From: Paenibacillus massiliensis subsp. panacisoli DSM 21345
GTDB taxonomy: Bacteria > Bacillota > Bacilli > Paenibacillales > Paenibacillaceae
Assembly: GCF_000426545.1 (NCBI RefSeq)
Contig: NZ_KE384534.1
Location: 485,115-549,114 of the forward strand
DNA: 64,000 nt
Reading direction: 5' to 3'
A model generated the notes under the pieces. That model did not search any database. It worked only from the letters and a program-made list of their open reading frames with translations, and was not told where the DNA came from. Of this stretch, positions 10,401 through 18,343 are shown one piece after another. The position numbers were made by a program, and so were the translations under genes. Each line of letters begins with the position of its first letter. Within the stretch, counting starts at the first letter, position 1.

Positions 10401-10651
10401 GATTCAAGACGGAGTACGAGTCGTTCGGCAGTATAGTACAGCAGGAGCTGCACGCCAAGAACTTCGACCAGGTGTCCCGTAGAATCCATACCTTGAAGGG
10501 AGCTGCTGCCAATCTATATGCCAGACGATTGCAGCAGAAGGTGATTGAAATGGAGGAGTTGCTGCAGTATGGGGCTCTTGAGCATGAAATAAAGCGTACA
10601 TTAGAGGAAGTGCTTCATGAGCTTCAGCTTATTTTACAATCCATGCCGTAG
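7406..10651 (+). CDS. Membrane hybrid sensor histidine kinase with pseudo-receiver, receiver and HPt
   Basis: 1081 residues. The first 200 are hydrophobic with about six membrane helices. One or two PAS-like modules follow (about 205-440), then HisKA (H465 in MTHEIRTILNG), HATPase_c (DTGIGM, GTGLGLFI), a receiver-like domain, a true receiver (D899 in FLDLSMPKLGG) and HPt (H1028 in IHTLKGAA). In HisKA the usual proline after EIRT is Ile. The first receiver-like domain ends its third strand in VLIMNVAAY, with Asn where the phospho-Asp should be, so it is probably a non-phosphorylated pseudo-receiver. The gene converges on an OmpR-type regulator gene only 20 bases away. The ribosome site is weak (AAAGGA, 16 bases upstream). 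Ligand unknown. Confidence 0.93.
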   Translation: MQFSNLDGGYLILDFMLPAWIVLCSIYLLHSCLEQDKLIHMKQPMRTWVVGIVLGVAALVLLTVRQGPDHPMEMSMLGIVYMLGVYFGRAGSAVIIFMMLLIYRMMDPASYAMDWQYWTAELVYVAGLCLLNAFLKSFFVQWLSGGLFLLLNCMLLGLFQGFAAGWMCRILSLALMLLMVIILLYVLARSRERQQRLMQSYRQLEELVEHQPGFTFIVEKRNGRYEYLFSEGEMLQLIGVPPHRQGQPMGSSGLDSEIFPQEIIEFIHQKYQEAWEGKPVYYEVECLGHYALVKLQPIVDEHGRVQRLIGYGVNIATYKSVRRQLQEQGEGFAFLKEYAEDWIMEFTAEGRIMYANSNALQALQLELPQIMNQHLERLVHIEQEEQWVRLMRSTQHNEGTKQTELRIILDNGMSSYYNVYILPFYHRDVLVRIQAVFQNITDAREREAAVEASAAKSEFLTYMTHEIRTILNGLIGFLLLLQRTRLSPIQQDYVRKMNDSSHSLMNVTNDILDMAKIEAGKLVLEQVPFHFEKWIKGLADKTGVYPRQQNVELVFYTDPDCPLYVVGDPYRLEQVLLNLLSNAVKFTDAGHVLLRTEVISLEAEQVRILFEIEDTGIGMTKEQMSRVFMSFTQGDPDISRRYGGTGLGLFICKHLVESMGGSLEVDSAFGSYSRFYFELSFALAASQEQALPDHTEVSIPNYETAIVDHPSHSRESMTQILQSFGMNPRVFSSFKEFISSGWGTSNDQDGQHVLIMNVAAYAEDPLERRIMELTKLLRPYLHIVVCSDAGNVIVDEAHDYEVETDTRLFKPVTRLGLLEVFEMLEEPALASEGSTEQDMSEPAPLIEKKCILVGEDERISQLVIEGLLGYLGYEVTIASNGYEVLDWLEKKPWSLIFLDLSMPKLGGMETALHIRRIRAYDQTPIIAITANSVKSVHEQCLSSGINEVLMKPVHSERLMRIVDAWSGMNGLRSIQGVDIDQALTQMDEKMHILQFALRRFKTEYESFGSIVQQELHAKNFDQVSRRIHTLKGAAANLYARRLQQKVIEMEELLQYGALEHEIKRTLEEVLHELQLILQSMP

Positions 10652-10671
10652 TGAGGGATTGCAATGGTAAT

Positions 10672-11349
10672 TCAAGGTGTGAATTTGTAACCGACGCCCC
10701 ATATCGTATGTATGTATCTAGGCTGCTTGGGATTTTCTTCGAGCTTCTTGCGCAGCTTGGTAATGTGAACATCCACTGTACGGTCGTTGATATAGGAGTC
10801 AACACCACGAATGGCTTCAATAAGGGCGTAACGGCTAAATACTTTGCCGGGGTTCAGCAGAAAAAGCTTCATAATCTCGAATTCTGAAAAGGTCGTCTCA
10901 ATCTTGGTGTAATTATGAAGAATGATTCTTCGTTCCAAATCTATGGTGATTCCTGGCTCAGGAGCTGGCCCTGTTGTGGGATTCACCGGAAGTGAGCTCC
11001 GTCTTAATACAGCTTCAATTCTGGCCTTAAGCTCCTGCATGCTGAAGGGCTTGCACACGAAATCATCAGCTCCCTCGGTTAACGAGCGGATCCGTTCATG
11101 AACATCCGTCAATGAGGAGGTCACAATGATCGGAGCCTGAGTATGGCCTCGAATGAGTGCACAGGGATTAATCCCTTGTGAGTCTGGCAACACCAGATCC
11201 AGAATAATGATATCCGGCTGGGAGCTCAACAAGATCAGGCCCCTCTCGGCATTGTCCACTCTGCTCACTTCATAGCCTTCTCCTTGTAGATAAAGAGCCA
11301 GTGTGTCGCCAAGCATATGGTCGTCTTCGATGATAAGCACTCTGATCAT
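10672..11349 (-). CDS. OmpR/PhoB-family response regulator
   Basis: 225 residues. The receiver has IIEDD, phospho-acceptor D51 in IIILDLVLPD, the Thr/Ser of VTSS and the lysine of VCKPF. A winged-helix DNA-binding domain follows, with RTVDVHITKLRKKLEE as recognition helix and the IWGVGYKF wing. It is convergent with the large hybrid kinase gene, a common arrangement for partners, but the kinase has its own HPt and other kinases lie nearby. Pairing is therefore inferred. Confidence 0.95.
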   Translation of the reverse strand: MIRVLIIEDDHMLGDTLALYLQGEGYEVSRVDNAERGLILLSSQPDIIILDLVLPDSQGINPCALIRGHTQAPIIVTSSLTDVHERIRSLTEGADDFVCKPFSMQELKARIEAVLRRSSLPVNPTTGPAPEPGITIDLERRIILHNYTKIETTFSEFEIMKLFLLNPGKVFSRYALIEAIRGVDSYINDRTVDVHITKLRKKLEENPKQPRYIHTIWGVGYKFTP

Positions 11350-11689
11350 GATATTCCTCTCTTGGATTCATCAGCTACTAGCATATTGAAATGCTCTAAT
11401 ATATTTGTAAAAAGGTGCAAGTATACTTGTTAATCTATACGTAAGGCAGGGGTCTGTCAAGAAAACCCTTCATCCTTTGGAAAGTCTTGCTGATGGTGAC
11501 AATGGACGGATTAGAGAAGCTGAGAGCTCATAATCGTTGTGCTTGAATGAAACATTGAACAGATACACTGTAAGGAAGCATTGCATTGCAGAGTGGAATG
11601 AAGTACTAACATGCAGCATAACAATGATGGCTGTAATGATGGGTAGCAGAATAGACGCACTCCCGATCGGGGGTGCGTCTATTGGCATG
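11350..11689. other. Intergenic region with a near-perfect 28-bp palindrome
   Basis: No gene is seen between the regulator and the TPR gene. At 11653-11680, AGACGCAC-TCCCGATCGGGG-GTGCGTCT folds on itself with one mismatch pair. Neither strand has a clean T tract after it, so it may be a weak terminator for the TPR gene (minus strand) or a protein site. Confidence 0.5.
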
Positions 11690-12364
11690 CTATTTCTTCA
11701 TTTTATTGACCCAACTACGCAGTGCCCATTTGCGCTCGCTCTTTTTACGATATTTTGGCAACGTACGATAAATGGCCAGTGACTGGGTGAATGCTTCGTG
11801 CGCTTCACGGCTTCTCCCCAACGATTGATAAATTATCCCCGACAAATAGTAGCCTTCACATGAAGAGGATTGAATGCTCTGAAATTGCTCCAGATAGCCC
11901 AGGGCCTTGGATTGATCCTTATCCTTGAAGGCATCTGCCAGCCTTAGCCAAGGCTCACCGTATTGTACGCGCGGATTAATAGATAAGGCCTTCAACAAGT
12001 GAGCTTCTCCTTGGTCCGACTGGCCCAGCATAATCCTACTAGTGCCTACTGCATTCCAGTAATCAGCAGAATCATCATAGCTGTCCTTGATCTCCCCCAG
12101 GTAACGCAGAGACTCTTCATATTTTTTGCGAATAATCAGGTTACGTGCAAGATCCAGCTTGGCCGATACATCATTCGCATTCAGCGCAATCTGATCTCGC
12201 AGCCGGGCTGCTTCGCGTCTACGCTTCAAGGGTCGAGTCAGACTCGGGAAGATGCCGATGAATTGGCGATCAAGTACATAGATGATGATTAGCAGAAGCA
12301 GCAGGGCGAGGAAAGGATTGCCCACCAGCCACCATAATGCCGAAAAGATGATAAACTTGCTCAT
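11690..12364 (-). CDS. Membrane-anchored tetratricopeptide-repeat protein
   Basis: 224 residues. One N-terminal hydrophobic helix (about 5-30, FLALLLLLIIIYVL) anchors a soluble part with TPR-like helical pairs: LDLARNLIIRKKYEESLRYL, NAVGTSRIMLGQSDQGEAHL and LSGIIYQSLGRSREAHEAF. The C-terminus is strongly basic. TPRs mediate protein-protein contacts; the partner is unknown. No operon partner is seen. Confidence 0.85.
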   Translation of the reverse strand: MSKFIIFSALWWLVGNPFLALLLLLIIIYVLDRQFIGIFPSLTRPLKRRREAARLRDQIALNANDVSAKLDLARNLIIRKKYEESLRYLGEIKDSYDDSADYWNAVGTSRIMLGQSDQGEAHLLKALSINPRVQYGEPWLRLADAFKDKDQSKALGYLEQFQSIQSSSCEGYYLSGIIYQSLGRSREAHEAFTQSLAIYRTLPKYRKKSERKWALRSWVNKMKK

Positions 12365-12668
12365 TGTCGTTCCTTCAACTCCTCATTCAGCCTAGCGGAT
12401 GCCAATACATGGATATTATAGCACAGCGCTGGATTGCTGAACTACGGTTTTCTTTTTTTGGCAGCAGCACAGACAGGAGTGGCAATGATGATATGTGCCA
12501 CTCCTGTAACTAAACGGGAGATCCATCGATCCACAGAAATGCTTCTCAAGATGCGTCCCAAATGCGTCCCAAATGCGTCCCAAATGCGTCCCAAATGCGT
12601 CCCAAATGCGTCCCAAGATACGTCTCCATTTGCTTCTCAAATTGTTGTACTTCGATATGTTCCGCAAC
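12365..12668. other. Intergenic region with a 12-bp inverted repeat and a minisatellite
   Basis: No credible gene. ACAGGAGTGGCA (12473-12484) and TGCCACTCCTGT (12496-12507) form a perfect 12-bp stem with an 11-base loop, but no T tract follows on either strand. The tandem repeat described separately fills much of the rest. Confidence 0.6.
12551..12616. repeat. Six perfect tandem copies of an 11-bp unit
   Basis: ATGCGTCCCAA is repeated six times without error (12551, 12562, 12573, 12584, 12595, 12606). Diverged relatives flank it: ATGCTTCTCAA from 12539 and TTGCTTCTCAAA near 12629. The period is not a multiple of three and is close to one DNA helical turn. It lies just past the 3' end of the beta-galactosidase gene. 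Confidence 0.95.
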
Positions 12669-14708
12669 CTAATGCTGGCTTGGTCTCAAGATATGCACAT
12701 CATGGCCGGCAATGGTCACCTCGCCGCTATATTCGTGTTTGCTGATCAGCTCCAATGCTGTACCCTCCTGAATGTAATATTGTTGAGGCTCACGGTCATG
12801 ATTCATAACGAAGATATAATCCGTACCCTCCTTGGAGCGAACACTGATCTCCACACTGTCAGGAGCGGTGATTGGAGCCCCAATGCCGAGTTCAGTGCAG
12901 ATATGGGTTAGCAGTCCATTCAGAAATTCCTGATCCGGGTCGGTTGCCACGTACCAGGCCGCACCATTACCCCAACGGTTGCGAGTGAGCGCAGGCATAC
13001 CCTGATAGAAATCTTCGCCATAGACGGCAATCGTATCAGCGCCTTCTGTATGCAGCAGGTCGCAGAGCAGTCCACATGGATAGGCCCCCTCTAGTACGCC
13101 TGTTTTTTCCTTCAGTATGATGCGATTCTTTTGGGTCGGCAAGAGCGCGTCGATCTCTTCCACCCATATGCCGAGCAGCTTCCGCAGCTTGCCAGGATAT
13201 CCACCAAGTGTTACCAGATCGTGTTCATCGACAATACCGCTGAAGAAGGTAGTCAGGAATGTGCCGCCTTGCTCGACAAAATGCTCTAGCCGCCCTGCTA
13301 CACCCTCCTTTACCATGTAGAGCACAGGTGCGACAACGATATCGTATTTAGTGAATTCTGTAGATGGACTGATGATATCAACCTGAACATGCTGATCGAA
13401 GAATGCTTTGTAGTATTTGTGTATCTGTTCTAGATACTTCAGAGCGACGGTTGGTCCACTGGATTTCTCAATCGCCCACCAGTTATCCCAATCAAAAATA
13501 ATGGCTGCCCGCGAAGGAACGGAAGCATCCAGAAGGGTATCTCCCAGTGCCTTCAGTTCAGCGCCCAACTGGGTGACCTCTCTAAATACACGGGTATGCT
13601 CATGTCCGACGTGCTCGATAACAGCTCCATGATATTTCTCGCATGCGCCAATAGAGCGGCGAAGCTGGAAGAACAGGACGGTGTCGGCCCCATGAGCAAT
13701 GGACTGGTAGCTCCATAGGCGCATTACGCCCGGTCTCTTCAGCGAATTATAAGGCATCCAGTTCTGCTGGCTCGGAGTCTGTTCCATTAGCATGAAGGGC
13801 TGACCATCCTTGAGGCCGCGCATGAGATCATGCGCCATTGCTGTGAAGCTGAAAGGTGTGTCCAGAGCGGGATAGCTATCCCAAGAGACGATGTCCAGAT
13901 GCTGTGCCCATTTGAAATAATCGAGCTCCTTATAGAAGCCCATCAGATTCGTCGTAATGATCGAATCCGGGATGCGTCGTTTGATCGCATCATACTCCAG
14001 CAGGTAGCATTCCAGCAGACTATCCGAATTGAAGCGTGAATAATCCAGTGATATCCCCTGGAAATTCGATTTGTTATTTCCCCAATGCTCAGACAGATTG
14101 CTCGGCAATACGATCTCATCCCAGTTATAGAAGGTGTGCCCCCAGAAGGAGGTGTTCCACGCCCGGTTGAGGTTCTCCACGGTACTATAGCGCTTCTTCA
14201 GCCACATACGAAAGGCTGCCTCGCAATGCTCGCAGTAGCACTCGCCACCATATTCATTGGAGACATGCCACACCAGCACGGCTGGATGATTCTGATAACG
14301 CTCTGCCAGCCGCTCTGCCATTCGTTCTGCATATTTGCGATAGGTTGGACTGTTAGGACAGGAATTGTGCCTCCCGCCGAACTTGCGCTTGCGCCCATCC
14401 GCATCGACACGCAGCACATCCGGATATCTCTTCGCCATCCAGGCCGGGTGGGCAGCTGTGCTGGTAGCCAGACAGACATAGACACCATTGGCATACAGGC
14501 TTTCAATGAGCTCATCCAGCCACTCGAAATGATAGGTGGATTCGTCAGGCTGATTTTTCGCCCAAGCGAACACGTTTATCGTAGCCATATCTATGCCTGC
14601 CAGCTTAAATAGCCGTAGATCCTCAGTATGAATGTCCTTGCTCCACTGCTCTGGATTGTAATCACCACCATAAAAAACCTTGGGCAGCTTGCTACTGATC
14701 ATGATCAA
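12669..14708 (-). CDS. Beta-galactosidase, glycoside hydrolase family 42
   Basis: 679 residues, the usual GH42 length. It hydrolyses terminal beta-galactosides. It opens with FYGGDYNPEQW, typical of the GH42 TIM barrel. The acid/base is E152 in VSNEYGG and the nucleophile E309 in MLMEQTPS. The structural zinc site is complete: C117, C157, C159 and C162 (ECYCEHC). A trimerisation domain and a C-terminal beta domain follow. There is no signal peptide, so it acts inside the cell on imported oligosaccharides. It is divergent from an AraC-type regulator gene, which is its likely controller. Confidence 0.95.
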   Translation of the reverse strand: MIMISSKLPKVFYGGDYNPEQWSKDIHTEDLRLFKLAGIDMATINVFAWAKNQPDESTYHFEWLDELIESLYANGVYVCLATSTAAHPAWMAKRYPDVLRVDADGRKRKFGGRHNSCPNSPTYRKYAERMAERLAERYQNHPAVLVWHVSNEYGGECYCEHCEAAFRMWLKKRYSTVENLNRAWNTSFWGHTFYNWDEIVLPSNLSEHWGNNKSNFQGISLDYSRFNSDSLLECYLLEYDAIKRRIPDSIITTNLMGFYKELDYFKWAQHLDIVSWDSYPALDTPFSFTAMAHDLMRGLKDGQPFMLMEQTPSQQNWMPYNSLKRPGVMRLWSYQSIAHGADTVLFFQLRRSIGACEKYHGAVIEHVGHEHTRVFREVTQLGAELKALGDTLLDASVPSRAAIIFDWDNWWAIEKSSGPTVALKYLEQIHKYYKAFFDQHVQVDIISPSTEFTKYDIVVAPVLYMVKEGVAGRLEHFVEQGGTFLTTFFSGIVDEHDLVTLGGYPGKLRKLLGIWVEEIDALLPTQKNRIILKEKTGVLEGAYPCGLLCDLLHTEGADTIAVYGEDFYQGMPALTRNRWGNGAAWYVATDPDQEFLNGLLTHICTELGIGAPITAPDSVEISVRSKEGTDYIFVMNHDREPQQYYIQEGTALELISKHEYSGEVTIAGHDVHILRPSQH

Positions 14709-14896
14709 GCACCTCTTTCATGAAAGTAAGACACCAAAGTAGAACACTTTACGTAACAGAGCTACGACAGAACTCACATCACAAGTATTCACAACAGAAC
14801 TCACATAACAGAATTGAATACATATAAGAATAACTCTATGCTATATGAAATCATTATTCTTGAATATATAATAAAAGTCAGAGTCTATATAAGAAA
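14709..14896. promoter_or_regulatory. Divergent control region of the beta-galactosidase and AraC genes
   Basis: The 188-base AT-rich gap between divergent genes contains two direct copies of ACAGAACTCACAT (near 14767 and 14792). Such repeats are plausible AraC-family half-sites. Assignment is by position only. Confidence 0.4.
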
Positions 14897-15778
14897 ATGG
14901 AAGTGAGTAAAGTGGATGAAATGGAGCAGAAAGAGCAACAGGAACCGGAGCCTCACAATATGCACAAACGATATTTTCTTACCTCTCGCGAGCAGAAGCT
15001 TCCTTTGTTCATTGATAGCATTGGTCTAAATGGACAGCAGGAGGATGTAGACCGTCCAGAGGGCTTCCCGTGCTTTCATTGGCTGCAGACTATTCAGGGA
15101 GAAGGGGTAATGAGCTTCGGGGGCGCTTCGTTCAAGATGGGAGGAAATACGGGGGTGCTGCTGCCACCAAGGGAGCCTCACAGGTACAATCGCCGCAGTG
15201 ATGTATGGCAGACGCTGTATATCACGTTTGACGGCCCCTTGTGCTTGGCTGTTATCGCCGCCCTGGGCTTGAAGCCAGCCTCCTTGTACTACTGGGAGCA
15301 GGGGAATGAGCTGGATGGCTTCGGTATTCAGGTGCTGGATTCCATTGCCAGCGACAGAGATTTGTTAGGGCTGGATGCCTCTTCTGATATGTATAGATTC
15401 CTGGCCATGCTTAAGAAGCATGGTCGAACCGGCACTCTGCCATCACTATACCAACAGGTGGAGAGAACGATTCCTGTACTGGAGTATATGGAGCAGCATT
15501 ATGGTGACCCTTCTCTTGGGCTTGGAGACATGGCTGCAATTTTGGGTGTCAGCATCAGACATCTGAATTCTCTGTTCAAGCAATCTATGGGGATTACTGC
15601 ATATGCTTGTCTAATTATGATTCGAATGCGCAAAGCGAAAGAGCTCATGACAGAGTTCCCTGCCATGCCTGTCCGTGCAATTGCCGAGCGTGTCGGATTC
15701 CGTGACAGCAGCCATTTTGTAGCGACCTTCAGGAGGCATGAAGGTGTAACTCCACAGCAATTTCGAATGCTCCATTAA
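14897..15778 (+). CDS. AraC-family transcriptional regulator
   Basis: 293 residues. An N-terminal cupin-like sensing domain (FHWLQTIQGEGVM to VLLPPREPHRY) precedes two C-terminal helix-turn-helix units: LGDMAAILGVSIRHLNSLFKQ, and IAERVGFRDSSHFVATFRRHEGVTP with the AraC signature. It probably activates the divergent beta-galactosidase gene in response to a sugar. The start is uncertain: GTG at 14912 follows GGAAGTGAG better than the first ATG does. Confidence 0.92.
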   Translation: MEVSKVDEMEQKEQQEPEPHNMHKRYFLTSREQKLPLFIDSIGLNGQQEDVDRPEGFPCFHWLQTIQGEGVMSFGGASFKMGGNTGVLLPPREPHRYNRRSDVWQTLYITFDGPLCLAVIAALGLKPASLYYWEQGNELDGFGIQVLDSIASDRDLLGLDASSDMYRFLAMLKKHGRTGTLPSLYQQVERTIPVLEYMEQHYGDPSLGLGDMAAILGVSIRHLNSLFKQSMGITAYACLIMIRMRKAKELMTEFPAMPVRAIAERVGFRDSSHFVATFRRHEGVTPQQFRMLH

Positions 15779-15895
15779 GGTTGCACTATTACTGATTGTC
15801 AGCCTTTGTAAAATGATCTTGCAGAGTCTGGAATACAATGGTTATCATGGAGGTAGCTAGACTACTATTATAGGGAACAAGGTGGAGGGACCGGG

Positions 15896-16552
15896 ATGAA
15901 GTTAAGCAGTCAGGACCGTTGGGTATTCATTGGCGATTCGATTACGGATTGTGGACGTGCCAGACCGATTGGCGAGGGAGGAAACGGGGCTCTTGGCAAT
16001 GGGTATGTAGCGCAGATTGATGCTTTGCTCCGAGCAGTGTATCCGGATCTGAACATTCGTATATCCAATGTGGGAACGAGCGGGAACACCGTGCGTGACC
16101 TCAAGGAACGTTGGAGTAACGATGTACTGGATCTCAAGCCGGATTGGCTAGCTGTTAAGATCGGTGTAAACGATGTATGGAGACAATTCGATGCTGCCGC
16201 ACGTCCTGAACAGCATGTCTATCTGGATGAGTACAAGCGCACCTTGCGTGAGCTATTGACCCCTGTGCGTTCGTCGGTGAAAGGGTTGGTGATGATCACG
16301 CCGTACTACCTGGAAGCGAATACAGAGGACCCCATGCGTGCTACGATGGATGTTTACGGAGCCGCTGTGAAGGAGATTGCCGAAGAATTGGAGGCCATTC
16401 TTGTAGATACGCAAGCGGCTTTTGATCGACAATGGGAGTTCATATATCCGGCTGCTTTGGCATGGGACAGGGTCCACCCGGATCAAGCAGGGCATATGAT
16501 TATTACGCGTGCAGTGCTTGAAGCCGTCGGCTTTGATTGGAATAGAGCTTGA
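15896..16552 (+). CDS. SGNH-family esterase, carbohydrate-esterase-like
   Basis: 218 residues starting after GGTGGAGGGA. It has FIGDSITDCGR (nucleophile Ser), NVGTSGNTVRDL, VKIGVNDVWRQF (block III Asn) and DRVHPDQAGH (catalytic Asp/His). The longer insert after GDSIT and the GVNDVWR block resemble acetylxylan/rhamnogalacturonan acetyl esterases, which would suit deacetylation of imported plant oligosaccharides beside a GH42 enzyme. Substrate is inferred. It has no signal peptide. Confidence 0.88.
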   Translation: MKLSSQDRWVFIGDSITDCGRARPIGEGGNGALGNGYVAQIDALLRAVYPDLNIRISNVGTSGNTVRDLKERWSNDVLDLKPDWLAVKIGVNDVWRQFDAAARPEQHVYLDEYKRTLRELLTPVRSSVKGLVMITPYYLEANTEDPMRATMDVYGAAVKEIAEELEAILVDTQAAFDRQWEFIYPAALAWDRVHPDQAGHMIITRAVLEAVGFDWNRA

Positions 16553-16568
16553 TTATAGAAGGCCAACT

Positions 16569-16617
16569 TAAGCAGGCAGGTCAGCCAGGGTGCTCCCGAA
16601 GCCGACCTGCCTGCTTA
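16569..16617 (+). terminator. Perfect 14-bp hairpin after the esterase gene
   Basis: TAAGCAGGCAGGTC (16569-16582) pairs exactly with GACCTGCCTGCTTA (16604-16617). It is very stable, but only a mixed AGATGTGTCTC follows, so termination is likely but not textbook. It may also serve the convergent coat gene. Confidence 0.6.
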
Positions 16618-16772
16618 GATGTGTCTCTATCGGATAAACAGGAACTCCGGAGACTGAATGGCTGATAAGATTGATTATAGCCCCATTGAATGGTGAGTGT
16701 CCCTGTTCAAAAGTACGCAAGTATGCTTGTCTGTAGATGGTTGGATATCCTGCCGTGTAGTGTGCGTCAGAC

Positions 16773-16982
16773 TTAACGCCGACGCGATTTTTTGCGGCGC
16801 GCGGAGACTTGGCAGCTAGGACCATTGGTGACGGACACAGGGAACTGATGATTGTAGATCGGTACAGCCTGACACTCATTAACGATCTCGATTGGATGAA
16901 TGACAGGGATGACCTGTGGGTAGAACAGATGATTTACAACTTGCACAGGTGGGCACACAATTGGATTTACTGGGCAGCTCAT
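16773..16982 (-). CDS. CotD-like spore coat protein
   Basis: 69 residues, with ATG after AAAGGAG on the minus strand. The sequence is rich in Cys, Pro, Val and His and carries FYPQVIPVIHPIEIVNEC followed by YNHQFPVSV. This matches the CotD pattern (iVPviHP ... vN ... FP) of inner-coat proteins. It ends in a basic tail, RRKKSRRR. Expression late in sporulation from a mother-cell promoter would be expected; none was identified with confidence. Confidence 0.7.
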   Translation of the reverse strand: MSCPVNPIVCPPVQVVNHLFYPQVIPVIHPIEIVNECQAVPIYNHQFPVSVTNGPSCQVSARRKKSRRR

Positions 16983-17112
16983 GACAGCAGCTCCTTTCGT
17001 TGTTTGCTATAACATATTACAAAACTTATGTTTTGCTTGGACAACAGCTGAGCTGTCGTTAATATGGTCCAATATCAGATGTCAGATGTAGTCAATAGAG
17101 AGGTGAAGACAG

Positions 17113-18036
17113 ATGCAGAGAATTCGAAGACAGAAGCAGGTCGAGGGGACAACCACCCCTGGTATTATACATAACGCAGATCATCACTTTCTCATCCAGG
17201 TGCAGATCTATGAGGATGGGATGGTGAATTGCTGGGAGCTCGTAGATCTAAAGGGACTGGAGCAAAAGATTGACGAATACTGGCTGGGACCAGATATTCC
17301 TGATGGAGAGACGCTATCCTTACATGGTCTGGGTGCCTTCATCGTCGGAGCGGCGGATTGGTCATTCGATAACGATAGCTACTACCAGCACATCGAGGCC
17401 AAGGTACGGTCACTGAATCCAGAGTTTCGCAATATATACGAGATTACTGCCCGAGAGCGGGAGCTTATGGAAGTGCGAAGAATCAGTCCTTCCCCGAAGG
17501 CAGTTGATTTTGCTGTCATTCAAGAGATGTTCTATAGCACTATTGAGGGTGACGGCTTCTGTATGTTCATGAGAGAGCAAGGGGAAAATTACCTTGTCAA
17601 TCTTGTCGTGTATGAGAATGGAATCGTGCATATTTATGGCTTGTCAGATTCGCGTGAGATTCCTATTGAAGACCTGGAGGCTTCGTTCGCGGATGGAACG
17701 TTGTTCACTACAGGGGCTTATCCGCTGGTTGTCTCGATCCCGGAGCTTGGGAAGATCACCTTCACAGAGGAGCTATATGCGGAAGTAGCGGAAGATAAAT
17801 ATAAGGAGCTGCTGGACAAGTATAAGAAGCTAAAGGGTGAGCAGACATCCCTTGAGGAGTGTCGTGCTGCTTATCACTTGTATCTGGAGTTCCCAAGTGA
17901 GTTCAACCGTGAGCGCCTGAAGACAGCCTATGAGCAAGTACCTGAGCATATGCGAATGTATCTGGGGGACATGGACACGAGGGATTCTGATTACCAGCGT
18001 ATTCTGTACTCGCCGGAGGATAAGCGCGAGGTGTGA
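17113..18036 (+). CDS. Uncharacterised protein with two related domains
   Basis: 307 residues after GAGAGGTG. Two segments look like copies of one fold: residues about 20-85 contain LIQVQIYEDGMVNCWELVDL and later LSLHGLGAFIV; residues about 160-215 contain LVNLVVYENGIVHIYGLSD and later LFTTGAYPLVV. The C-terminal 90 residues are helical and charged (KYKELLDKYKKLKGE). No catalytic motif is seen. Cytosolic; function unknown. A related unnamed family of duplicated domains exists in Bacillota, but no name is claimed here. Confidence 0.75.
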   Translation: MQRIRRQKQVEGTTTPGIIHNADHHFLIQVQIYEDGMVNCWELVDLKGLEQKIDEYWLGPDIPDGETLSLHGLGAFIVGAADWSFDNDSYYQHIEAKVRSLNPEFRNIYEITARERELMEVRRISPSPKAVDFAVIQEMFYSTIEGDGFCMFMREQGENYLVNLVVYENGIVHIYGLSDSREIPIEDLEASFADGTLFTTGAYPLVVSIPELGKITFTEELYAEVAEDKYKELLDKYKKLKGEQTSLEECRAAYHLYLEFPSEFNRERLKTAYEQVPEHMRMYLGDMDTRDSDYQRILYSPEDKREV

Positions 18037-18343
18037 TGCGGTATAGGCAAAAAAAATCGGACGCCCCTTGCGGAGCGCCCTTCGATGGGAGAGGAGAAAC
18101 CGGACGAAGAGCTTATGGGGAAACGTAAGCCTTCTCCGCGGTTGTCTACGGCATCGGTTAAATGCCGATAATTCAAGCATGCCCATTGCAGGCGATGTTA
18201 TACATTTCCAAGTGGAAATTTGTCTAGCAGTCTGCAGAATCATCCATTGTACCTGTGCATGGACTTCATTTTTCAAGCGGGACGCAATGTGATACGATAC
18301 AGGCATAAGGTCGCTGGCGATCGTATATCAAGCTATAGAGAGA
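18037..18343 (-). ncRNA. Candidate minus-strand small RNA with promoter and terminator
   Basis: Between the previous gene and rsmD, the minus strand has -35 TAGACA (18226-18221), an 18-base gap and -10 TATAAC (18202-18197), giving a start near 18190. The transcript would contain hairpin CGGCAT/ATGCCG, an imperfect stem around GGCTTACG/CATAAGC, an unpaired TCTCCTCTCCC stretch and a terminator. It would end near 18046 and be about 140 nt long. A Rfam 'ylbH leader' motif is known upstream of rsmD in Bacillales, on the rsmD strand as far as I recall, and could be related. Confidence 0.4.
18046..18082 (-). terminator. Minus-strand intrinsic terminator with GCAA tetraloop
   Basis: On the minus strand GGGCGCTCC-GCAA-GGGGCGTCC pairs over nine positions (two G-U) with a GNRA loop, then GATTTTTTTT. 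No minus-strand protein gene ends here, which is the main reason to suspect a small RNA. Confidence 0.7.

Noticed and set aside
10651..10887. Plus-strand frame overlapping the response regulator
   Set aside because: It is the antisense of the OmpR-type gene and resembles no protein family.
12551..12616. Possible CRISPR array
   Set aside because: The units are 11 bp and directly adjacent with no spacers.
12416..12667. Minus-strand frame of 83 codons with repeated WDAFGTHLGRI
   Set aside because: The repeat is only the translation of the 11-bp minisatellite; there is no ribosome site, and the flanks are not protein-like.
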